Below are positions 1 to 11,442 of a stretch of 64,000 bases of DNA, one piece after another. The notes under the pieces were generated by a model, which was given only the letters and a program-made list of their open reading frames with translations, was not told where the DNA came from and ran no database searches. The stretch lies in NCBI GenBank assembly GCA_900074885.1, contig FJUW01000037.1:372001-436000 (forward strand), in the 5' to 3' direction. This stretch comes from Rhynchosporium graminicola. Its lineage: Eukaryota > Ascomycota > Leotiomycetes > Helotiales > Ploettnerulaceae. Within the stretch, counting starts at the first letter, position 1; every line of letters begins with the position of its first letter. Position numbers and translations under genes: made by a program.

Positions 1-1253
1 CGACGATATCTCGGCGAGTTTGCCGCAATCTCGGCAGTCCTATCCTCACGCAAGTCAATGTTAGTAATAGAAATTGAACCAAGTTTGGGTCGAATGTAGA
101 GCTTGGTAGCTCTGCAAAAAAAATTCTTGAGGAAATGAAGAGCTCTCATCAGTCGACTGCGGCTGAGTTTCTTCAACATACCGGCTGTATAGAACGCCTT
201 TCTTGGAATCGAGGTAATTACATTTCAATAGGGTGTTCATGATGTGGAAACAGAAAACCAGACGGAGTGAAAAGGGCAATAAGAGGCCCAAGATGAAGCG
301 AGTCCCAGATGATGAGAAAAAGAGGCGTACTCACAACAGGGTGTCCATCGCCGCAGATTCTTGCTGTGATAGCAGTACTATGTTGGCCGACTTCAAACAC
401 CAAATGCAATCTATGTACGTTCCGACAAAGCGATTGCCTGACAACTAATGAAGCTCCAAATCGAGAACTTCTGGTCACTCAATGGGCCAACGGGAGTGAG
501 ATGCGTGGGCAGATAAGGCGCAGATCCACGATGTTGAAAGATAGCCAGTAGTTGTCTCGCTAGGAAATCAACTTCCGGAGATTTCTCCTGGAGCTCAATC
601 AATACCTGGACAGACTGGGATTTCAATTCACAAACCTCAATTTTGGCTTTTGCTTATCCTGCGAAAGTTAGATCTTGAGATATTTAGGTCTGAGAAGGGA
701 CGCCGGTTACAGCCGCAGAGCAAGAGCTAGCTCTAAAGGTGGAAACAGTAGCATGCAGCCAAGTTCGGTTATCTGACCAATTGTCGCCTCCGATCCAGAC
801 AGAAGAGATCTAAAAGCAGCACTGAAAATCTTCAAACAGCTTTCGTATGATAACACTGGATGAGACCAAGGGACATCAAATAGGATTTGTGAATCCGGTA
901 TGCTCAAATAGATACGCCAATGTATATCGCTTCAATCTTTCTGGCTTTTTGTCCCTTCTATCCATCGTGAACACGCAGCTGTGAGAAAATGGAACCAGTT
1001 AATGTTGATTGCTGCTTTTGTTGGCCACTAGGGCGGATCTCAGCGGCCCTTGACATCAAGCTCCTTTAGAAAAAAGTTGAAAGGGCGTCTCTACCTCTGC
1101 CCTAGCCCATCTGCGCGTCAACCTCACGCCTCGACCTCTAATACAGCTCTACTACAGCTTCCATCACCCGTTCTTCATCTTCAGCTCCATCTATTTCGGC
1201 AGTCAATTCAATCCGCCTATCCGTACTCATCGTGCCGCCCACCATCTCCAACA
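1..1253. other. Gene-free left edge and TOM40 5' flank
   Basis: No reading frame here is convincing: the short ORFs have no recognisable motif and lie in several competing frames. The last ~170 bases before the TOM40 start are pyrimidine-rich (CTC, CATC and CTTCCATC runs), as is usual for a fungal 5' leader. The left end could hold the 3' UTR of a gene outside the window, but nothing shows this. Confidence 0.5.
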
Positions 1254-2440
1254 ATGGCCGCCGTCGTAGAGCTTGAGAAGGATTCACCTTTGGGATTCCT
1301 CTACAGCAACCCCATCTCAGCTACTCTCGCAGATACATACATTTCGCTTTCGGAAAGGAGGGCAGCTTTGGGGTTGTCAAACCCAGGTACGGTGGAGAAT
1401 ATTGCTCGAGAGGTTCAGCGCGATGTATTCCTAAACAACTATACCTTCTCTGGCCTGAGGGCGGATCTCACCAAAGCTTTCAGCATTGCGCCGTTATTCC
1501 AGGTTTCCCATGCCTTCTCTATGGGCTCCCAAGGGCTGCCTCCATATACCTTTGCTGGTCTCTTTGGTACAAACAAGGTTCGTAGGGTCTAGCACCACCA
1601 CCTTGTGTTGGTTGAAGGTGAGGGCTAAACAAAATGTAGATCTTCATGCAAGGAAATGTGGACAATGAAGGACAGCTATCAGCAAGATTCAACTATCGAT
1701 GGAGCCAGGCGTTCGTGACAAAGACCAACATTCAGGTCGCTCCCGGTAACCAAGCAATGGCACAATTTGACAATGAATACGTCGGCGCAGATTTCACCGC
1801 CTCGTTGAAGTCTCTCAACCCATCGATCATTGATGGCGGTTTCACTGGTATCTTCATTGGTAGCTATCTCCAGTCCGTCACACCCAGCCTTGCTCTTGGT
1901 CTGGAGGCAATTTGGCAACGTGCGGCATTGAATCAAGGTCCGGAGACTGCCTTGTCATACTGCGCCAAATACAAAGGAAGTGATTGGATTGCCAGTGCTC
2001 AGATAGCTGCAGGGGGCGCAATCAGCACATCATACTGGAAAAAGCTCACGGATAAGGTGGAAGCTGGAGTTGACCTCAATCTGCAATTTGCTGGGTTATC
2101 TGGAGCTGGAATGATGGGCGGACCTGCTCGCAGTGAGGGTGTCACTACTATGGGTGCTAAGTACGACTTCCGAATGTCGACCTTCAGAGCTCAGGTGGAC
2201 TCTACCGGAAAGTTGAGTTGCTTGTTGGAGAAGAGAGTTGCTCCTCCGGTCAATTTAACCTTTGCAGCTGAGATGGACCACTTCAAGGTCAGTTTTTCAC
2301 CTTCCCGAAATCAGATCTGACCTAACCATCCCTAGCAATCAGCAAAAATCGGACTCGCTATCTCAATCGAAGCTGGAGGCGAGGAGCTCCAAGAGCAACA
2401 AGAGATGGGAGGTGCAGCTCCACCTCAAATCCCCTTCTAA
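1254..2440 (+). CDS. TOM40: Mitochondrial import receptor subunit Tom40
   Basis: Three exons: 1254-1577, 1640-2287 and 2336-2440, all joined in phase 0, encode 358 residues. Tom40 is the beta-barrel pore of the TOM complex in the outer mitochondrial membrane, through which nearly all imported precursors pass. The N-terminal segment ([20 protein letters not shown]), the conserved [12 protein letters not shown] stretch at the start of exon 2, and the alternating strand pattern with RFNYRW and GAKYDFRMS fit the eukaryotic porin/Tom40 family, and the length is typical of fungal Tom40. The start chosen is the ATG after an ACCATCTCCAACA leader; the same frame stays open upstream to 1050, but that part reads like low-complexity UTR. 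The first intron has the less common donor GTTCGT. The short last exon ends in a Gln/Glu-rich, then Pro-rich tail. Confidence 0.95.
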
Positions 2441-3357
2441 TCGACTCTAACTCGAAATATCCACCCCTCCGCTCCTACTTAATCGAGGTAATGCCTCCAA
2501 TCGAGCGCTTGTACGCCGGCTGCCGTGAACATATCGCACATCTCTTCACCCTCTTCGAACACCCTGTCTTACTATTACCACTCGGGAACATCATGCGGCG
2601 GTATCCGGTGTTACATTTGCGATCTCTCGACTGTCATCCATGGAAGATCTCCTGCATGGTTAGTGACGGCCGAAACATGTGACGATTATAGATTTTCCTT
2701 TTTTGCGTTTGTTGCTGCGTGCATCTCTGGGTAGCAATGTAAGCGTATTGGCCCAGAGCGTTTGGGGGTACGTTATATGTGTGGATGAATCTGTATTATA
2801 CTGAGTAGGATTTGAACGGGACGGTCTGGCTCTGAGATGCTGCTAGATACCTGTGTAAAAAGAGGAAATGAATATGGTGCATGCTCGGCCTTCGTTGATT
2901 TCCTTGATGTCAACTTCAAATGAGGATCAGGTACGTTTTGCCATTTTACAGACTAGTCATCATGCTTCGCTTTTGCTGCACTCACGTTTTATCTTGCTTC
3001 AAATGCCTTTCAATCTGCTGCAACCGTGAGAGGCGTCGACTCATGATCGAATTCGATTTCCCAAATGGCTCCAGGTAACTGCTAGACATTGAGGTGCCAT
3101 ATTCTTCGCACCCGCCAGAGACACGCTCCGCTGTTAGTCAGATATTCATCTTCTTCTTTCTCCCGTGTGGTGAATCTGCCAATCGTTTGGCCTCGGTGGA
3201 GGGCTTTTGCTTTTCGTCGCCAGGTAGTCGACTCAACGACCCATACATATTAAATTAGTAAGTAACGAAAATTTGACATTCAATTTGTTGGCCAATATGT
3301 CTGAAGAGTTCATATCTTCGAACAGCTGATCTTGAACTAACATCTTCCAGACCCAAT

Positions 3358-3500
3358 ATGACAATCATCAACAGACATCTGAAAGAAGATGTTGGAAAAA
3401 CACAAATGACAATACAGACACCTGCAAGAGGGTGGGGAAGAAGCTCTGAAAAAACAATGACCATATCAGACATCTGAAAGAGGGTGTGGAAGAAGCTCTA
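3358..3500. repeat. Imperfect ~50-bp tandem repeat, about three copies
   Basis: Three consecutive units begin with ATGAC at 3358, 3406 and 3457. Each continues with a CAGACAYCTGMAAGA core, then a purine-rich part (GGGTGKGGAAGAAGCTCT in units two and three; AGATGTTGG in the more diverged first unit). The spacing is 48 and 51 bases. Units two and three are the most alike. Confidence 0.75.
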
Positions 3501-4760
3501 CTGACGGTGTTCTGGTGGAGAACATCAACTGTGACCACTAATCCTCATCCAAAATCAGTTCTCGACGGGGGACGGCAGATGGAGGGTTTCCGCCAATGGC
3601 AAAGTGCACTTTGTGTAAGTAAACATTCATCTCTTCCCTCTTCAACAGCTTGGCCATATTCATTTTTTTGCTTTTCTTATAAATTAAAATATTACTTGCT
3701 CGGATATTAGCTTCTTCTCAGTTTTCTATACATTAGACAGGCTTTCAAAGAACGAAAAGTAAGTCTATGCATTTTATATAACGAGATACGCGAAATCGCT
3801 GCATTAATGATGTTAGCCAAGCTGTTTGAAGTCCACTTCAAACTAAATCAATAACTAACAACTATCAGGACGAGGATATGTTCAGGGGCTGGACTATCTA
3901 GGATCTGAGATCCAGACACGATCGATGTTACATCGAGGGAAAGCAAGAGTGCTTTTCAATGGCCTATGAGGCAAACCGCGAAGAAATTCGAGTGTTAGAG
4001 ACTAACACATAATCAGAGATGAATATCTACCCGAGATAAAAGCCAGCTGCGCAGCTGCAAAATGTAAGTATCCCTCCTCTCCTTTCGCCACTTGCCTCAA
4101 ACAGCTTGGCTCAAGATCATTCATTCTTTTTTTTGTCTAATTTTAAATTTTTGAAACACTTTTAAGCGAAATCCAAAGACACATTCGGCCTGGACATAAT
4201 GTCAATAGAGGCATGGTGTTCGTAGATGATCGACTTGCTCCAAATGGTTATACACATCTATCTAACATGAGTTGCCTCTGAATGCATGCTGGTGCCTTAT
4301 GTCCCTGACCACGTCCCCTTTTTGTTACTCAAGACGAAGACTGTCAAGATTGGATGGAACACGGCTCCTACCGTTGTGTCTTATTTCTACCACCGTCAAG
4401 CCTCACCCCAAGCACGATCTCTGTTCTCCGATTCTCAAGCCTCCTCCTTTCATCGCGCTTCCAGATTTCCATCCTTGATATCCCTCCAGTCTCTCTAGAG
4501 ATCTGCGACGCGCTGATGCTCGACTGCCAACACCTGTATGTCTCAGGTCCACCTCAGCCAAAAGGCTATAGTGCCAACAGCACATCGAGCCATAAAGTCC
4601 ACAAGATGCACCGGAAAATGCCCACGAAACACCTGCGTTTACAACTATGCCAATACACGATATTGGCAACTGCCATCAGTCTTTAAGTCCAATACTTTGA
4701 TACTGGGCTGTTGGCTGAGTTGGTCTGGCTCTTCTCCATTCTCGGTCTCAACTCCGGCAG

Positions 4761-4910
4761 ATGTTCTATCTCGGAATACCGACATTGGAATTCACTCGAT
4801 CTGAATACGGGCAAGACTGGGAGGTGGAGAAGGCATCATACCAGGCTCTATGCGAACTTCTCGAGGTAGCTCCGTCGTATTCAGGAATCTCAATTGCTAA
4901 CGCTACTTGA
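4761..4910 (+). pseudogene. Possible gene remnant (49-codon frame)
   Basis: A short frame beginning MFYLGIPTLEFTRSEYGQDW has balanced, protein-like composition and sits directly after a CCGGCAG that could be a splice acceptor. It stops at TGA (4908-4910). Past that stop the same frame contains another protein-like patch (NVTRYNIKGVTNSFLSSA) before more stops. Neighbouring frames upstream (about 4286-4500) also read partly like protein. I recognise no family. It could be a decayed gene, or a real multi-exon gene whose splicing I could not resolve. Confidence 0.2.
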
Positions 4911-6768
4911 CGGCGTCACACGAAAATCCAACACTCCCCACCATCATCCCAAGGCCTCAATGTTACACGATACAATATCAAGGGAGTCACAAACTCGTTT
5001 CTTTCTTCAGCTAAGCCGACATCGGTCCCCTTATGACCTCTCGCATCGCATTGTGCATATGCAGGGAGACATGTAGGTGATAAGTTGCAGCCAAAAGCTC
5101 AGGTACGAACACGTAGTGCAACTTTGGTGGAGGTGCGACGTCCTTACAGACGGCTAAGATGGAACCAGCTTTGACACGGAGATGCAGCGGTTGTAACCAA
5201 GGGCTTGATTGGGACATCAGCCTCCTAGAAGCCCGCATTTGCCATGCGGTCGGAGACATTGGCTATATAAGGAATTAGCATATTTCTTTGGTGGGTTTGT
5301 ACTGATGGGACTGAATATCAAAGACAAGCTTCGAGTAGCGGACCCCCAATCCAAAAACGAGAGGATGCGGGATGGAGGCTTGACAATGGCCGCAGAAGAC
5401 AACTTCGTAGCTAAGACTTCGTGAGTCTATGTGAACCTAGGTAAGGTCGCATACCTCGAAGCATCCATGCGTTTACGGACGCAGCCTACAGGTGCAGGTG
5501 CCGAGGGAATACGTCCCTGTACTGCGAAGAGATTCCAGCGGGCCAGAGCCTGACCTGCTGATGCAATAGACTCGAGGCCAATAGTAAAGCGGCTGTAGCT
5601 CATACCATCCATGGGTTCCGATCTGCTGTATGCTCTCAGAAAGTCAGGTCCCGGCGCAACGAAATAAGAGGTGCCAGGTCAAGACTCTTAGCTGCCAACT
5701 GCGCAGATTCTGCAGTGAGTGGATTCTCTTTTGAAACAGGCTTGATGGCTCCTAGCAGAAGTGAATTCTCACTACCGCTCGGAGCAATCCAATCGAGGAT
5801 GCTTGTTACAAGTCATGTATCTTATTCAAAATTTGAAAGGACGTGCGGGAGGAGTTCAGGCTCAATATCGCAACGCAATTGGTCAATGCCAGAGTACGCA
5901 GGTTCCCATGGGACTTGATAGTCCTGAAACATCCAGCGCTCTGTTGACCGATTAGCGTTGCGAGGGCTTTGGTTCTACTGTCAAATTAATTTATTTTGAC
6001 TTTCTGTCGACATCTTTGTACAGACCTGTCAGCTGTTTTGGCATTTCCTTGCTTTCTCAACGTCACCTTTTCAATCGATCAATCCGCAGTTCTAGCCCTG
6101 GAAAGACATTCATAAATGTTTCGAGCACTCTTGCATTGGTCCTCTTATCTGCAAGTTATCTTCCTACAAGCGGATTTCTTTACTTTTCGTCTTCGAAGTA
6201 CTATTTCTCGTCAATTGCGCTTGCTTTGCCAGACGATGTCGCTCTCTACAACTTCTCCGGGATAAGTGCAAATCCTCCGCCGACGTGAACTACTTACTCC
6301 CGGCTCTAACCACATTGCGTGAGGGACAGAGATTACTGCCTGTGCGATTGTGTTTCAGGTGTCAGTGCTGTCAAGTTCAATTAATCCAGATCAACCTTAA
6401 ATCCAAGCTTAAGACGCTAAGTTTGCACGCACGACCATGGTAGCTTTGACGTTTTGGATGTACGACGCTCGAGCTACACACCAAACCCTTTGTCAAAGCT
6501 TTATGGAGCTCCGGAAGCTTATGGGCTGGGACTTGTGAAGGAACATATCTAGACCGTCGTGCCCTCCGTCCTCGCTAGATTCTTAGGATGATGCCCGGCT
6601 TGTTTCCCTTGCCATATATTTCCTTTGGAAACTCCCAGGTTGGAGAATCATACTTACGACAAAGCCTTTTCAGTCTTGCACCTAATTTGATGGATAGACG
6701 CTATCTCGTTTCGGTGTGTATACGAGTTTAAGTGGCCAGTCTTGCGAAGAGTGCTTTGAGTCAAATAC

Positions 6769-8600
6769 ATGGCTTCAACGACACGCACTGCATCAGACTT
6801 GGCGAACAATGGCACGGCATTCGCGGGCGCGATGGGTACAAGGACCGATATCCTTCAAAGTGTCGATGAGGTGACAGCGATCGTGGTGATGTCGATTCTG
6901 ACACCCATCTTGTGCATGAAGATGTTTATCAAAAGATATTTTGGGGGCCATTGTGTTCGAGAGGACTGTGAGTGCTCAACATTCCGCACCTCCCACAACT
7001 TCCTTTCAACTATACCAATAGGATGCGAGATTCTTGTCTTGACAACGCGAATGAGCAACTACTGACGATGTTGTTTTTAGATGCACTGTTCTGCGCCTGG
7101 GTTCGTTTAGTTGAGATTCTGTCTTTCAAGGGTCATTGCTAATAGGAAGTAGCTCTCTAACATGGCATATTGTGCGATTGCCCTCCTCAGTAAGTCGGTC
7201 CATTAGATTTCCGTCTGATCCAGTAAGCAGTCGACTGATAACCAATGAATAGTGGCCCATCACGGCGGAGGAAACCATGAATCGGAAGTACCTGCCTCAG
7301 ATCTCGTGATATTCCAACAGGTACGAGCAGCATCCTATGATCTCTCATCTGAATATTCGAATTACAGCTAATGAAATCCATCACTAGCTTCTTTATGCCA
7401 ACACGATCATTTACGGACCAGCTGCATTCCTTACCAAAACGTCGCTCCTCCTGATTTTCGCCCGGGTCTTCGCTCACGCCCGCCGAGCAGTCATTTTCAT
7501 CTATGTGCTCATCGGGGTAATGGCATGCTACCAGGTGCCAATCTTGTTATTGAAAATCAGGATTTGTACGCCGATCCAGGGATTGTGGGATCCATCTGTC
7601 GAGGTGGTGTGTTTCAACCGACAGAGCGTATTCTTCACGGATGCGATTGTGAGCGTGGTTACGGGCGCTGTAGTGTTACTACTACCAGTTCCATTGTGAG
7701 TCATTCCATCCTCTGATCCATTGCCTTTGTACCACGTGCAATAGTGGTCTATCTCGCTTCCGTGTCTTTTCGCTAATGAGAATTGATGAACAGGGTCTAT
7801 ACACTCAAGGTCAATTGGTGCAAGCGATTTCGTATTGCTGCTCTACTCGGATTCGGTGGTCTTTCTACGATTGCGAGTGTATGGAGAGCAATGTTCATAT
7901 GGTCACCGAATACGTATGAAGACATCACAGTAACTTTTGTGAGGATAAATCTACTGGGGTATGTCTCTGCCCATCATGAATCGTTACAGGCTTTTCTCCT
8001 CGAGCTTTTCAAGTTTCTTTCAAATGCTTTCCCATGAGGATATTCTTCAGCTGAGGAGTGGGCTGACCAAAATCCAGGATCGCAGAAGTAAGTGTAGGTA
8101 TACTAGCCGCCTGCCTACCAACTTTCAACCTCCTCCTCACTCGATACGCCAAAGTTCGTCGCACACCGAGTCCCGCGTGTGAAATCAAGGGCACGGCGAC
8201 CCCAGAATGCAACATCAAGAGGATGACAGGGATGAATCTCTGGAAGGAGGGTCATAAATATGGCCTGAACGAAGTTGATGGCGTCGACGGAGGTAATGGT
8301 GGGAGGGATGACAAAGGCTTCGATGTTGAGGAGCTGGATCTGAAGACTCGGGAGTCAAGCGAGGCGGGGAGCATGAAGGGGAGTTGGCAATCTCATGGGG
8401 ATTGGAGTAGGTATGGAGAAGGCCGGGCTGGTACGCCCTCGGTAGAGCGAAAGCTTCCTGGACACGAGAACGAGAACGTTTCCGAGATGCTGGAGAGACA
8501 GAAACAGAGGCAGGGACGGCAAGCGGACATCCCAGACTGGCCGTTGCCTTTGAGACAGAAATCTGTCGTTTCTACATCTACGGCAGGGAATGTGGTTTAA
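6769..8600 (+). CDS. Rhodopsin-domain (PTH11/SAT4-like) seven-TM membrane protein
   Basis: Seven exons: 6769-6967, 7081-7100, 7153-7189, 7253-7320, 7388-7695, 7794-7958 and 8078-8600, giving 439 residues. Exons 2 and 3 are only 20 and 37 bases; their frame is fixed by a continuous second membrane helix (ALFCAWLSNMAYCAIALLMA). Seven hydrophobic segments span roughly residues 33-325. The family signature is present: YANTIIYGPAAFLTKTSLLL in helix 3, a CTPIQGLWDP loop with a second Cys (VVCFN), and DAIVSVVTGAVVLLLPVPL in helix 5. After the last helix comes a long charged, Gly/Ser-rich cytoplasmic tail (about 115 residues). This fungal family is usually annotated as integral membrane protein and includes PTH11-type putative receptors; no N-terminal CFEM domain is present here. 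Ligand and role are unknown. Confidence 0.88.
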
Positions 8601-9252
8601 TGGGTCGAATAGAGATACCACGGCTTTATGGAATTGATCATCATGAAGTGCCGTTTCCGCGGACAAAATAAGCGTGAAGCGTAATATCATCCTGCATTCA
8701 TCACTCTCCATGACGAGATATCTTCAAATTCTGTGGATGAGGTTAGATATCCAAATCAAGATCGGCATGACAGACCGACTCTGTGAATTCCATTAGAAGC
8801 GCGGAGTTTCTCGGATCCTGAAGCTGATTTGCAGCGGACTCGTGTTTAGAAGAGCAGTATCCAAACCTCAGCTTACCGAAATTGTTGCTCTTCCTCTCTT
8901 TCCCGTTGCGTACCTAGTCTGGCACGGTCTCGTTACCGCTGACATATTATGGGGTCGTGGCTTTCAAAGGATCAGGATCAGGATCAGGGTGTGTCTGAGC
9001 TGGTGATCTGAGATGGCAAGATATCGGGATGATGAGAGAGAGGGGGGTGTTTTTGCTAGATACTGGGATGTCTATCGGGTTGGAGACGGGAGGGAAGAAA
9101 AAGAGGTACCTCACTCTCTCTCTCTCTTACTCCCTCACTCACTCACTCCCTCCCGCAACGGGTCTGATCTTGGAAGTTGGAACGAAAATGGAGAAAGAAG
9201 AAGAGTGACTTTTCATGGATGATAATCGTTGTTGACATTGTCGCAAGTGGGA

Positions 9253-9304
9253 AAATTCAAACTCAAATTCAAATTCAAATTCAAATTCAAATTCAAACTC
9301 AACT
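9253..9304. repeat. (AAATTC)n microsatellite
   Basis: About eight hexamer units of AAATTC, with the variant AAACTC at both ends. Confidence 0.9.
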
Positions 9305-9509
9305 CAGCAGCTACCTTATCGAACAGCTGATGTGACGTTCCGTGATTTTGGAGCATCGTCATGTTTTGTTTGGCGTGGTGTTGTCTCCTTGCCCTCGCCC
9401 CCCGTTTTCAACTATGCACTCCACCTTCCCCCACTTTGGGACTTGGTCGGGTCGGGTACCCCTCATTCTCATCCCCCCACTCCAACGGTGACGCTGACGG
9501 TGCTCCTAG

Positions 9510-9529
9510 AATATATATATATATATATA
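9510..9529. repeat. (AT)n microsatellite
   Basis: An uninterrupted run of about ten AT dinucleotides. Confidence 0.9.
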
Positions 9530-10060
9530 ACTTCTTAGGTACCGACCTACCTTACTTGGGACGCGAAGCAAGTTCGGTCGTGTCGTCATTATCTAATGGT
9601 AATCGCACGCATGCATAGGTACCCATGTGAACGATGTACAATCTGGTTCCTCAGCAATTGGATGAGAGCTCGAAATGATGATGTTTTTGTCTGGAGAGCG
9701 CGATTGGTAGGTCCCTCCCGTTTCAAGACTTGACCGATCGAGTTAGCCTGGGTTATGTATATATTTATATACGTACCTAGGTACCTATATGACTTGGGGT
9801 AGTCAGTCTTGAGCCTGTTTATGGGTAATGACGGATGGGCTGAATGACTCGTATTGTACTGTACGTCTTGGAGAACACATGCAAACTCAGACAGTGAGAC
9901 ACGATACTTGCTTGCATGCTTGCTTGCAGGAGAGAGGTGAATGGCCAGCCAGAACGGAGAGCAACACCGGTTCGAAGAGGCAAGAGGGCATTTAGATATT
10001 GAATAGTATATTGGCATGGTAAAGCAGAAGATCGATTTGCGTCAGTAAATGGTCCGGAGT

Positions 10061-10081
10061 CTGCTGCTGCTGCTGCTGCTG
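10061..10081. repeat. (CTG)n microsatellite
   Basis: Seven uninterrupted CTG units; no supported reading frame crosses it. Confidence 0.9.
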
Positions 10082-10162
10082 TTGGAATGAAGGATTCTGC
10101 TTGCTTGCATTCTTGCAGACGAGCGAGTGAGCATCTTCCTGCTGCTGTTGTACCAGTACAGG

Positions 10163-10163
<1 letters not shown>

Positions 10164-10195
<32 letters not shown>
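10164..10195. repeat. (GT)n microsatellite
   Basis: About sixteen GT dinucleotides, followed by GTTGTGTTGTG. It is one of the longest dinucleotide tracts in the window and could form Z-DNA. Confidence 0.9.
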
Positions 10196-10197
<2 letters not shown>

Positions 10198-10283
10198 GTG
10201 TTGTGCGAGGGCAGAATGGGAACTTCATGATCGGTTTGACTCTCTTGCAGCGCAGCTCGCAGCTTGCAGATTGCAGTCTATAA

Positions 10284-10308
10284 CGTGGGCGTGGGCGTGG
10301 GCGTGGGC
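10284..10308. repeat. (GTGGGC)n short tandem repeat
   Basis: Four G-rich hexamer units, with spaced GGG runs on the + strand. Confidence 0.85.
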
Positions 10309-10452
10309 TTGCTGAAGCGAGTCCAAGATGCTGAATCTCACTCCAAGTATGATATTATACTTACTAGGTTGGTGGAGTGGCTAGCTACTTACATATATGC
10401 AAGTGTCCGCACGCTCGTGCCAGATGCCCAGATTTCTGGATAGTGGCATATG

Positions 10453-10517
10453 TGATTGTTTGATTGTTTGATTGATTGATTGATTGTTTGATTGATTGAT
10501 TGTTTGATTGATTGATG
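10453..10517. repeat. GATT/GTTT tetranucleotide repeat tract
   Basis: About 65 bases built from GATT and GTTT units in an ordered higher-level pattern, such as GATTGTTT alternating with runs of GATT. Confidence 0.9.
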
Positions 10518-11406
10518 GTTGGGTGGGTGGTTTCTCTTATTCTCTTGTCTCTGAATGGTTGAGTTGAGAGGGTTTGATGCTTTCCTGCGTGGCACTGCAG
10601 CTCGTCAGTCGCTGGTCTGCAGCTGGCCACCATTACCTACCTACCTACCTGCAGCTATCGTGCCGCGAAGAACCCAAGTCACGGCAATCTATTTACTCTC
10701 TTGCCCAGGTTGCCCTTCCCGATGAATGCAAAGCTCGAAACATCCTGCGAGAGGTCTGGTCACGAGCTCCTTGCTGGAGCGCTAATTGTGTCTGAGGAGG
10801 AAGAGGGGAGTGATGAGGGGCTTTAGGTACAGGAGATGTTGACCTTCTTCGGAAGCCGAGGCATCATCTGGTAGGCATGCATTGTCAATACTGGGACGAT
10901 TTGAATCCTGGGTCTTATTCAGTAACAGGATTCTGGGGCTTGCTGCTCATTTCATTGACTGAATTTGTTCCACGACTCCCCCGTGACTGTTGAATCGCCG
11001 CCCGGTTGATTGGCGGGGCTGATGGTGGGCAGATGCAAGAAATGCTTCCCAGGTTCATACGGTAGCTACCGACCTTCGGAGATAGATGAAGGGAACCTTG
11101 CCTTGACCAAGGAGAGGTCCCAAGCTGATGGTTCTCAGCCTTATTGGCTATTCGGGTGATCTTTATGATGTTATGTTCAGCATCCCACACATGTATCCCG
11201 ACAGGATTTACTATAAAACCCATGAAGCTGTGCAGTGCTGTGAAGGATGGATGGACGGATGATGCTGCTCGCTGCCGGTGCGATGCCCTGCTTCCAAGTT
11301 CAGCTAGGGTGTTTGGGATGGGATCATCGGGTAAAAGATACCGACCGTACTTTTGTTAACTCTAATATGGTATCAGATCTTGGCGGGTCCGGTTATGAAG
11401 GAAGCT

Positions 11407-11442
11407 TGAGGTTGAGTTTGAGTTTGAGTTTGAGTTGGGTTG
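11407..11442. repeat. (GAGTTT)n repeat
   Basis: About four GAGTTT units within a longer G+T-rich stretch. Confidence 0.8.

Larger units (their letters stand above)
2441..6768. other. 4.3-kb gene-poor interval
   Basis: After the probable TOM40 3' UTR no complete gene is visible. The interval holds an imperfect ~50-bp minisatellite (3358-3500), a diverged duplicated segment (about 3611-3680 and 4055-4140), and scattered short frames between about 4280 and 5960 that look protein-like but are broken by stops. Base composition leans to AT. The final ~450 bases are the likely promoter of the membrane protein at 6769. No transposase, reverse transcriptase or terminal repeat was recognised. Confidence 0.5.

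Noticed and set aside
1050..1253. N-terminal extension of TOM40
   Set aside because: The frame is open but its composition is that of a pyrimidine-rich leader; the ATG at 1254 gives the normal Tom40 N terminus.
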